A stretch of 64,000 nucleotides of DNA, taken from NCBI RefSeq assembly GCF_000003815.2, contig NC_049979.1, positions 955,185 to 1,019,184 on the forward strand, written 5' to 3'. Shown here piece after piece: positions 1 through 8,906 of this stretch. Origin of the DNA: Branchiostoma floridae. Its lineage: Eukaryota; Chordata; Leptocardii; Amphioxiformes; Branchiostomatidae. The stretch's first letter is position 1; every line of letters begins with the position of its first letter. A program made the translations under genes and the position numbers. The notes under the pieces were generated by a model. That model was not told the DNA's origin and searched no databases. It saw only the letters and a list, made by a program, of their open reading frames with translations.

Positions 1-881
1 AATGGAGCGAATGCCCAGATACCACCGGAAAAAGAAAATGATCTTGGATTCTCAGTTGTATACCATTATGTATATTCTTTTGTTATACAGGGTAGCTGAT
101 ACCCTGTCTGTCTGTCTGTTTATTTTTTGGTGTTATTATGAAGACCTCCCTTTTGTAGTATTCATGGCCACCCTTAATAAGTTTTATGTTACTGTTATTT
201 CTCTTTTGACCTATACTGATTTAATTCCTACTAATGTTCCAGCTATCAGTAAATCAACTCAAGCCGATATGTTACATGGCTTTTGTTTGATTCATATTGA
301 TTTTATATCATCTACTATAGCTACCAACTCTAAGCTAACACAAGTTATGTCTCATGATTTTGTTGTTACTTGCTTGATTATTACTGAATTGGTTCCTGTT
401 ATTTTGGCAACCGCTGTTGAACTGAACACTAATTTATGTTGGCACTTTATTGTTTCTACTTAATTGATATTGAGTTCATTTCTGTTATCAAGCTAACTCC
501 ATTTCTGGTTCGTGACGTTACCCCTCATTTTGTTCACATTGAGTTCATAGCGGTTGCTATGGTAACCATGACTGAGCTAACACCAGTTATGATTTTTGTT
601 CATATTGCCTCTTATTGCACGATTTATGGTTACAAATTTATGATTTTGCAATTGAGTTCACTTGAATCATTGTATGAATTGTTCTGTTATTTTGTTACTA
701 TTATCTTTATTCTGATTCATTTTCACTGCTTTACATTTTTATGTTTATGTTTGATGGTTCCCCAAGTTTATTTTACTTATAGTTATGTACCAGCAGTATC
801 ACCTGAGAGAATCCTGTGCTCCGATGACCTGACCCAGCTTTCCTCTCCGAGAAGTTTTAACTCCCAGAGAATATCATCAAT
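1..881 (+). other. LINE leader or ORF1-ORF2 spacer with degenerate ~75-bp repeats
   Basis: T-rich sequence with long open frames but no recognisable domain. Blocks around 299-365, 460-530 and 535-605 share a pattern of TATTGA(G/T)TTCAT, then GCTAAC(A/T)C(C/A)A, then GTTATG or a variant, so it looks like a decayed tandem repeat. Open frames at 2-463 and 436-894 are probably by-products of the repeat and low stop density. The first 100 bases could hold the end of an ORF1, which I cannot verify. Confidence 0.4.
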
Positions 882-3800
882 ATGTCTAAGGTAGAGTGTC
901 GGATTTCTAGTTACAATTGTAACGGGCTGGGGGATTTTCACAAGCGAATGGGACTTTTTACCTGGTTAAGTGACAAACCTTACCACTTATATTGTATACA
1001 GGAAACACACACAACTGTAAGAGATGAAAAAAGATGGCAGAACGAATGGGGTGGACAAATATATTTCTCCCATGGTACTTCAAATCAAAGAGGGGTAGCT
1101 ATTTTGATAAAGAGTAGCGCCAGCGTTCAGGTTCATCAGGTTAAAACGGATGAAAGTGGACGGTGGATTGTGTTAGACATCGAGGTAGACAATTTACATT
1201 TTTGTCTTGTGAACTTATATGCTCCAAACGATGACTGTCCGTCCTTTTTTAAGGAATTAGAAGAAGCTATAGATACATTTGAGATTAGTAATGAACATTT
1301 AGTTGTGGTGGGAGATTTTAATACAGTGCAGAATTCAGCTATGGATAGATCAGGTGCTCGACTTCGAAATTATCACCCTAACGCACTAGAAGCTATTTCG
1401 GAGCTAAAAGGAAAATATGATTTGCACGATGTGTGGCGTTTTAGAAACCCTAATGTTGTTCGGTATACATGGCGCCGGGGGCTCTACGCTAGTAGGCTAG
1501 ATTATTTTCTGATATCCTTTTCATTATTAAACAGAGTTACTAAGTGTTCTATTGCAGACAAATTTAGATCTGATCACAATTTAATCACCTTGTCTTTTGT
1601 TACGGCGGATTTCCCACGAGGGCCTGGCTACTGGCAATTTAATCAATCCCTTCTTGATGACAAACTTTTTCTTGTACAGACCAAACAAATTATGTCAGAA
1701 TTTTTTAAAAACAACGTCAACACCGCAAATCCTCAAATTGTCTGGGATACGGCAAAGTGCTTTTTTCGTGGTCACTGTATTAAATTTAGTAGCTGGAGAA
1801 AAAAACAATACCTGATGAAAGAAAAAGAACTGATTGACGAAATTAATATGTTGCAGAGTCAAATTGATAGTGTCGCCTCTCCCCCACCCGCCCAATTAGA
1901 TGAATTAATTTATAAACAAAAGTTATTAGAATCTTTATATAATGAACGACTAAATGGTATCTTGTTAAGGTCAAAATCACGTTGGATGGAGCTGGGGGAA
2001 AAGTGCACTAAATATTTTATAAATCTAATTCACCGTAATTATACAAGAAAAAATATACAACGACTCAAAAGGCCCTCGGGGGAGGTAACTTCTAACCCAA
2101 AAGACATTCTTTCTGATCAGGTTAATTTTTATTCTGAACTGTACTCTTTTGAAGATATTCCAATGCCTCTTTCTGATGTAAATTGTGATGGTTTTTTCCC
2201 CGAGGACTATGGTAAACGTTTATCAGATGAGCAACAGCAACTTTGTGAAGGTCTAATAACCGAAGAAGAATTGAAAAATGCAATACATTCATTTCAGGCT
2301 GGGAAATCACCAGGGATTGATGGTATACCTATAGAAGTCTATAAGATTTTTTTTGATGTCTTTAAAAAACCAATGTTAACATGTTTTAATTATTCATTTG
2401 GTAATGGATGTCTCTCAGAAACTCAAAGAAAAGGACTTATTTCATTGCTACTCAAAAAAGACAGTAAAGGTATAGACAAGGACCCAACTGCCATGGGGAA
2501 TTGGCGCCCCCTTACCCTTTTAGGTTGTGACACAAGAATACTTTCCAAATGCATATCTTTGAGAATCAAACATGTAATTACGGACATAATTGAACAGGAT
2601 CAGACAGGGTTTATTAAGGATAGGTATATAGGCGACAATATTAGAAGACTGATAGACACAATAGAACATTACGATCAAGAGAGTAAACCTGGGTTAATAT
2701 TTGTAGCTGATTTTAAAAAAGCATTTGACACGTTAAGGTGGGATTTCATGTTTAAAGCTTTAGAATTTTTCAACTTTGGTCCACAGCTAATTACATGGGT
2801 AAAGGTCTTATATGAAAAAACAACGAGTTGCGTCATAAACAGCGGTTATATTTCAGACCCCTTCATTTTAAGTCGCGGAGTTCGCCAAGGATGTCCATTG
2901 TCCCCATATCTTTTTCTCATGGCGGTTGAGATTCTTGCTATTAAGATTAGGTCTAATCCTTCTATTCGGGGTTTAAAGATATATGAAAAGATTACAAAGA
3001 TATCGCAGTACGCCGACGATTCAAATTTTCCATTCGAACCAAAGCTAGAATCATTTTATGCCTTGTTGTCTGATTTAGAGCGTTTTTCCAATATCTCAGG
3101 TCTTTCTTTGAATGTAGATAAATGCAAAATATTACGATTAGGTCCCTTAAAATCCACGAATTTTCGTTTGCCCACTCATCTACCGATACAGTGGGTTGAC
3201 GGGGATGTTGACCTACTGGGTATCAATATTCCCGTTGATTTAAATTTAATTACAAGCGTTAATTTCGAACCCCGATTGGAAAGATTAGATAGACTATTGC
3301 GACCTATGAAGAATAAATATCTGTCCCTGTATGGTAAAATTGTTATTATTAACACCTTGGTGGTTCCCCAATTTACAAATCTATTTCAAGTCTTACCATC
3401 CCCTAACGATTCCTTTTTCAAAGTATATGAAAAGAAGATATTTTCTTTTATTTGGGACAACGGTCCTGAACGAGTTGCACGGAGGGTTTTATACAATACA
3501 TCGGAAAATGGAGGACTAAATTTAAAAAACTTACGCGCATTCAACACTTCTATAAAAGCTTCATGGGTACCTAAACTTTATTCTCATCCCGAATGGTTTT
3601 CCTCCTGGGTAACAGTCTTCCATCCTCAACTTAGTCATAGTTTATTTCCTTTTTACCAGCTGTCCTCGGTGATAAACCTTTGTTTAAAAGGATTTTTTTC
3701 TGAAGTTTTTATGGCCTGGTTTCAATTTCAGCACGTAGAGCCCACGACGCCGGCAAATATACGACAACAAGTAATTTGTTTAAACTCTAATATTATCATT

Positions 3801-4658
3801 GATGGTAAAACTGTTTGTTTGACAGCTTTTATGAATAGGAATATATATTTCATAAATGACTTGCTGTCCCCGGACGGCAATTTTATGTCTTATGATGAAT
3901 TCAGTACAAATTTCCCAAATGCTTGTGACCAACATAGATATCTACAACTTATTTCAGCTATTCCCGGTAAATGGAAAAAAATACTTAGTACTGAGAAGCG
4001 TAAAGACCTTGTGTGCCTGCCCTTTCAAAAAAATTATAAATGGTTACGAAATATAAAAATCAATAAAAGCATGTATATCTACTTTCTTACGTCCATGAAC
4101 GAGGTCAGCCTTGCACACAAGACTAGACTTTCTTGGTTCTATTATTTTGACAAACCTATACCATGGCGAGATGTATTTACAAACTTATATAGATGTACTA
4201 TTGATCCAAGTACTAGATATTTTCAATACCGATTAATTAATAAATTTTTACCTTGTAACAAAATTCTACATATATGGAAATTAATAGACTCTAGCTCTTG
4301 TTCTTTCTGTCATGACGATGTAGAATCCTATGTTCATATTTTCTGGGAGTGTCCACATGTAGTATCATTTTGGAATGATGTAAAAAATTGGTTGAAAGTA
4401 GAAACTTCTATAGAGTGCTACCTAAATTCCTTTATTATCATATTTGGAGATACATGTAACGATGCGCCCCCCCTGAAAAATTTGATTATTTTGTTAGGTA
4501 AAGTTTTCATCTTCCGGTGTAGACGCTTAAAAATGATAAACTTCCAGGCCTTTAAAAGACTAATATCTACTTTTGAAAAAACTGAACGTCTCATTGCATC
4601 TCGGAGAGGGAAGCTGGAGAAGCATCGGGGTAAGTGGGGAACTTTGTGTTTAATTTGA
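882..4658 (+). CDS. L1-like non-LTR retrotransposon ORF2 (endonuclease-reverse transcriptase), intact
   Basis: A single 1258-residue ORF with no frameshift or stop. Residues 1-235 are an apurinic-type endonuclease/exonuclease/phosphatase domain: N12 in SYNCNG, E41 in QETH, GDFN at 144-147, SRLDYF at 204-209 and SDH at 230-232. The reverse transcriptase follows: the KSPGIDGIPIEVYK entry motif, NWRPLTLLGCD, DQTGFIKDRYIGDN, catalytic D610 in VADFKKAFD, SRGVRQGCPLSPYLF and the catalytic YADD at 710-713. Near the C-terminus is a zinc knuckle, C1140-x2-C-x8-H-x4-C1157, as in L1/Tx1-type elements. All catalytic residues I know to look for are present. The start is the first ATG after an AT-rich leader, with an in-frame Met and no better upstream choice. 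The length suits a complete ORF2. The clade assignment (L1/Tx1) is from motif style and is moderately sure. Confidence 0.93.
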   Translation: MSKVECRISSYNCNGLGDFHKRMGLFTWLSDKPYHLYCIQETHTTVRDEKRWQNEWGGQIYFSHGTSNQRGVAILIKSSASVQVHQVKTDESGRWIVLDIEVDNLHFCLVNLYAPNDDCPSFFKELEEAIDTFEISNEHLVVVGDFNTVQNSAMDRSGARLRNYHPNALEAISELKGKYDLHDVWRFRNPNVVRYTWRRGLYASRLDYFLISFSLLNRVTKCSIADKFRSDHNLITLSFVTADFPRGPGYWQFNQSLLDDKLFLVQTKQIMSEFFKNNVNTANPQIVWDTAKCFFRGHCIKFSSWRKKQYLMKEKELIDEINMLQSQIDSVASPPPAQLDELIYKQKLLESLYNERLNGILLRSKSRWMELGEKCTKYFINLIHRNYTRKNIQRLKRPSGEVTSNPKDILSDQVNFYSELYSFEDIPMPLSDVNCDGFFPEDYGKRLSDEQQQLCEGLITEEELKNAIHSFQAGKSPGIDGIPIEVYKIFFDVFKKPMLTCFNYSFGNGCLSETQRKGLISLLLKKDSKGIDKDPTAMGNWRPLTLLGCDTRILSKCISLRIKHVITDIIEQDQTGFIKDRYIGDNIRRLIDTIEHYDQESKPGLIFVADFKKAFDTLRWDFMFKALEFFNFGPQLITWVKVLYEKTTSCVINSGYISDPFILSRGVRQGCPLSPYLFLMAVEILAIKIRSNPSIRGLKIYEKITKISQYADDSNFPFEPKLESFYALLSDLERFSNISGLSLNVDKCKILRLGPLKSTNFRLPTHLPIQWVDGDVDLLGINIPVDLNLITSVNFEPRLERLDRLLRPMKNKYLSLYGKIVIINTLVVPQFTNLFQVLPSPNDSFFKVYEKKIFSFIWDNGPERVARRVLYNTSENGGLNLKNLRAFNTSIKASWVPKLYSHPEWFSSWVTVFHPQLSHSLFPFYQLSSVINLCLKGFFSEVFMAWFQFQHVEPTTPANIRQQVICLNSNIIIDGKTVCLTAFMNRNIYFINDLLSPDGNFMSYDEFSTNFPNACDQHRYLQLISAIPGKWKKILSTEKRKDLVCLPFQKNYKWLRNIKINKSMYIYFLTSMNEVSLAHKTRLSWFYYFDKPIPWRDVFTNLYRCTIDPSTRYFQYRLINKFLPCNKILHIWKLIDSSSCSFCHDDVESYVHIFWECPHVVSFWNDVKNWLKVETSIECYLNSFIIIFGDTCNDAPPLKNLIILLGKVFIFRCRRLKMINFQAFKRLISTFEKTERLIASRRGKLEKHRGKWGTLCLI

Positions 4659-4993
4659 TTTTGAAATGTAGAAATAATCATGAAAGAATATAGAAATGAC
4701 GTGATAATGATATTTGATTACAATACTGAAATGATTATGCGAGTAATGATACAATGCTTATATGAAAAGATGACATGTAATGTGATAAAATGATATGTAA
4801 TGATTTGATAACTAAAATGAATAACGTTAGTAATGACATAATAATAATCATATTATATGAGCTGTTAAGTTTACAATGTGGCTGGTAGACTTGGATAGGT
4901 TAATATTTAAGGGAGGTTCTTCATTTTCTGTTGTGTGACTGTTATATTTATCAGTGAAAATATAATAAAGAATTATAAAAAAAAAAAAAAAAA

Positions 4994-7900
4994 AAATAGA
5001 CCAACATTTTGGCTTTATAAAAATTGTTGTGAAATTTCCAAAGACGTACATTTTAGTTCTTGGGCAGCCTGAAAACAATGCGATGTTTCAAGCTTCAATA
5101 AAATCTGATTTTTGGCCCAACTTTGTAACGCTATAAGTGCCGCTCTGGTATTTTTTTCGGCTTGAAATTTGTACCATATATAGATCATTAGAATATCTAT
5201 CAAATGCATTGTTGCAAAGTTTGGTAACTTGTTTGGTTGTCACGTGACTGTCCCTTAAAGTAGGCCATTTTTTGTGTTTGGTGAAAATTGTGAACTTTAG
5301 CCATGTTCAAAGTACGCTACATGACGAAGTAAAATATATTTCTACATCAACTTCTTATCAAAGATGGATCTATGTATTGCCTATCAAATAAATGCTTGTA
5401 GAGTTTCGGGTCATGACGTTCAGTCACGTGGTTGTCCCTGAAAGTAGGCCATTTTTTTGCATTTGACGAAAATTGTGAATTTTAGCCATGTTCAACGTAC
5501 GCTACATTACGAAGCAAAATAAAATTCTGATTCAACTTCCTGTCAGAGGTAAATCTATGTACTTCCTATCAAAGGAATACTTGTAAAAAATTAGATCATG
5601 AATTAAAGTCACGTGGTTGTCCTTGAAAGTAGGCCACTTTTTTCATCGGACGAAAATTTTCAAAGTACGCTACGTGTACCCTGGTATCCAGCCGTATTAT
5701 AGTTCCCGAGTCTCTTTTGACCTCTTCGCAGATACATATTTCACTCGCGATCGTTCTCATTGAAATGTAAAAATGGCCTTATTGACTACATCATTAAGGC
5801 CATTTTTAAAAAGTGGACAGCTTTTTTACACCAGGTCAAATAGAAAGCATGGAAAGCATCCAACAATTGTAACGTTTGTTACAGTCATTTCTGTACAACA
5901 TTTTGTAAGCAAGGTGGGATACAAATGGCAGTCAACAACCCTTCCTTAAGCTTGTTACTTTAGAAAGCCAGAAAAACTGTGCAGTGTCACAAAAACGGTC
6001 ATTTCTTGTCTTATGCGTGGATAATATAACCGTGGCAACCACCAAACTGGTGGTGGTAACGTTTGTTACCGAATTTGGCAACAGGAATAACCCACCTCAC
6101 ACAGCCTCCAAGATAAGTGACAGTAGCGATCTGGCGTGTTCTGGCAAAGGGCCTGCTCAGCTGGTTTCACCTACTGAACAATCATTCTGGGAACTGAATT
6201 GTTACATCTTTGGCTACTATTTTAATTCTTCGTGTTCTCAGGCGACAGCCATTTTTTTAGGGGGTGAAATTCCACTAAGATAATCTTCCAAGCCATCAAC
6301 CAAAATGAATCTTTTGTAAAACATTCCAGCGATTGTGGAAAAATGAAGGAACCTGTGATTTTGTCTAAAATTTGCTGCATATCAAGTCGCAAAAGCAGGC
6401 GACAGCATTTTTACATTTAAATGAGAACGAGCCATTTGCGAGGAGGACAGAAGAGACTCGGGAGCTATAATATGGCTGGATACCAGGCTACGCTACGTGA
6501 CGAAATTAAGAAGAATTCTGATTGAACTTCAGGTCAAATGTACATCTTTGTATTCTTTAATTTTCTTTCTTCGAATAAATGCTTGTAGAGCTTCGGGTCA
6601 TGATATTTAGTCACATGGTTGTTCCTGAAGCCAGGTCACTTTTTGTGCTCGACAAAAATTGTGAATTTTAGCCATGATAATGTTCAAAGTACACTACGTG
6701 ACAAAGTAAATTAGTATTCTAACTCAACTCCTTCTTAAGGTTAGCATTGTTGCCTATCAACTAGATGCTTGTAGAGTTTTTGGGAGTGACGTTTAGTCCC
6801 AGGAAGTCTCTTAAAGCAGACCATATTTAGACATGGTGTATCAACATTGTGAATGTTGATGCACAATGAACTTTTGTTCCCGTGTTAGTGTTCCTTTTGA
6901 TACGCATTATAGAACATAGCTGAATTTAAAACATCTTAATTGCTTTATTACAAATTGATATTTACAATTATAACAGAGTCATTGCTTAAGTAAGCTTTAA
7001 TTTAACACTGTAAGCCCATTATCAGTCATTGTAGTACCAATATGATATGCATTGGACATTGACAATGTTAAAAGAAAGAAACTGTTCAAGAGGCATCTTC
7101 TCCAAAGTAACAGAACCTCCTAACAGCATTTAGCTAACTATCTGCCCTACTTTAGGGAGCAGCTGCACCACAAAGAAAGACGACCCCAAGCCTTACTAAC
7201 ACTCATTCAACAGACAATGTTAAGGGCTTCACATAATCAGAATCAGTGCCAGTAAAGTATTTCAGTTCCACAATTCGACAGATTTAACTACAGCCCTAAA
7301 TGGCGATTTCTGGCCAAAAGCAAAATTTGACCTACATTCAGGGACAACCACGTGACTAAACGTTATGATCCGAAACTCTGCAAGCATTCATCTGATAGAC
7401 AATACCTAGATGTACATTTGACTTGAAGTTGAATAAGAATTCTTGTTCACTTTGACACCTAGCGTACTTTGACCAAGGCTACAATTCACAATTTTCGTCA
7501 AATGCAAAAAATGGCCTACTTTTAGGGACAACCACGTGACTAAACGTCATGATCCAAAACTTTGCAAGAATTCATTTGATAGACAATACATAGATGTACA
7601 TTTGACTAGAAGTTGAATAAGAATCCTTGTAGGCTTCGTCACGCAGCGTACATTAAACATGGCTAAAATTCACAATTTTCGTCAAATGCAAAAAAATGGC
7701 CTACTTTCAGGGACAACCACGTGACTGAACGTCATGACCCGAAACTCTACAAGCATTTATTTGATAGGCAATACATAGATCCATCTTTGATAAGAAGTTG
7801 ATGTAGAAATATATTTTACTTCGTCATGTAGCGTACTTTGAACATGGCTAAAGTTCACAATTTTCACCAAACGCAAAAAGTGGCCTACTTTAAGGGACAG

Positions 7901-8153
7901 TCACGTGACAACCAAACAAGTTACCAAACTTTACAACAATGCATTTGATAGATATTCTAATGATCTATATATGGTACAAATTTCAAGCCGAAAAAAGTAC
8001 CAGAGCGGCACTTATAGCGTTACAAAGTTGGGCCAAAAATCAGATTTTATTGAAGCTTGAAACATTGCATTGTTTTCAGGCTGCCCAAGAACTAAAATGT
8101 ACGTCTTTGGAAATTTCACAACAATTTTTATAAAGCCAAAATGTTGGTCTATT
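4994..8153. mobile_element. Foldback element with arms of ~185-bp tandem units
   Basis: The right arm (about 7320-8153) is the near-exact reverse complement of the left arm (4994 onward). The outer ends read AAATAGACCAAC and GTTGGTCTATTT. Each arm is made of four or more units of about 185 bp that carry a TCACGTGG(T/A)TGTCC motif, an AGTAGGCCA motif and a TAGCCATGTTCAAAGTACGC motif. The left arm is interrupted by a nested element (5677-6490). The central spacer is about 6860-7320. No transposase is seen, so it is non-autonomous. Mirror-image open frames at 5015-5209 (-) and 7939-8133 (+) simply reflect the arms. Confidence 0.85.
5677..6490. mobile_element. Nested 814-bp TIR transposon with 9-bp target duplication
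   Basis: The ends are inverted copies: left TACCCTGGTATCCAGCC, right the complement of TAGCCTGGTATCCAGCC. Similarity extends roughly 100 bp inward through a CCCGAGTCTCTTTT block. Flanking direct repeats CGCTACGTG at 5668-5676 and 6491-6499 are identical, and removing the element restores the foldback unit. A 9-bp duplication is typical of Mutator-like (MULE) elements. No transposase frame is visible inside, so it is non-autonomous. Confidence 0.85.
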
Positions 8154-8755
8154 TAGATCTTGTTTTGTTTTGATGATAGGTTTAAAGGTGTTGCCGGGAC
8201 AGTGCCGTAAAATATGCTGATTTCTGTGTTTTTGAGATGCGAAAATTGGGGAAATTGGCCAGAAAACTTTGTTTGCCCGTTACCATGGCAACAAGGAGTT
8301 TTGATCTAAAAGAAAGCTATTTTGAGGGGTTGTGAACCAAGTACTATCACTGTGCAAAATATGAGCCAAATCTATTTTTTGACCCCTGCCACCATTGTTT
8401 GATCCTTACAGACATTTGCTCTTAAACCACTGCAGTGTACTACCAATATAAATGTATCAAGGTCATTTGATGGACATGAAACTATTACAATGGTTGAACG
8501 GGTCTCTTCAGCCTCAAAGTCTATCTACCACTTCCAATGACATGAAGAAAAAGATGCAGAATCATGGAGTTCTGTTGCAATACCAATGAAAGCTGCTAGG
8601 GGGCCCAAAAGTAGCCTTGCCATTTGTCTCGAAATATCATCACAAACCATCAATAGCTTCTTGACTAATGATACCAATGAATGAGAGAAACATGCAAACA
8701 GACACACCCAAAATCCTTGCGGAGGTAATGATACCAGAACAGAGACAAAACTGAC
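8154..8755. other. KIF26 intron sequence, nothing recognised
   Basis: About 600 bp between the foldback and exon j. I see no coding exon, in particular no DSKLTMLL-like exon on the minus strand, and no clear repeat. Confidence 0.5.
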
Positions 8756-8906
8756 CTGTAAGGCACATGCTTGGCTCCGTTGACCAGGGCGAGGATGACG
8801 TTTCCCAGCGCCGAGAGAGTCAGGGCGACGCTCCCCGTGGCTTTCCCGCTTGACTTCTCCCCGCTGCCCAGATCGATCAGGTGCAACCGGCTTCTTCCAC
8901 CAGCAA
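8756..8906 (-). CDS. KIF26: KIF26 exon j: switch II and helix alpha-4
   Basis: The exon is 151 nt. It starts by completing Val and ends with AG of a split Arg codon before a GTCAGT donor. It reads [20 protein letters not shown], then [20 protein letters not shown] and VNGAKHVPY. Canonical switch II is DLAGSE; here it is DLGSGE, so the invariant Gly that contacts the gamma phosphate becomes Ser. The [10 protein letters not shown] and KHVPYR part is the well-conserved alpha-4 and L12 microtubule-binding surface, so binding may be kept while ATP turnover is lost (inference). The next exon, expected to encode DSKLTMLL, is not present between here and position 1. Confidence 0.93.

Larger units (their letters stand above)
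1..4996 (+). mobile_element. L1-like LINE, 5'-incomplete in the window
   Basis: The element consists of an AT-rich leader (1-881), ORF2 (882-4658), a 3' UTR of about 320 bp with an AATAAA at 4964-4969, and a 20-base A tail (4977-4996). It lies antisense to the KIF26 gene, inside the intron downstream of exon j. The left end and target duplication are outside the window. Its tail abuts, and shares its last A residues with, the outer end of a foldback element. Confidence 0.88.

Noticed and set aside
5015-5209. 64-aa frame also found, nearly identical, at 7939-8133
   Set aside because: The two copies are the same sequence in opposite foldback arms, with no sign of coding constraint.
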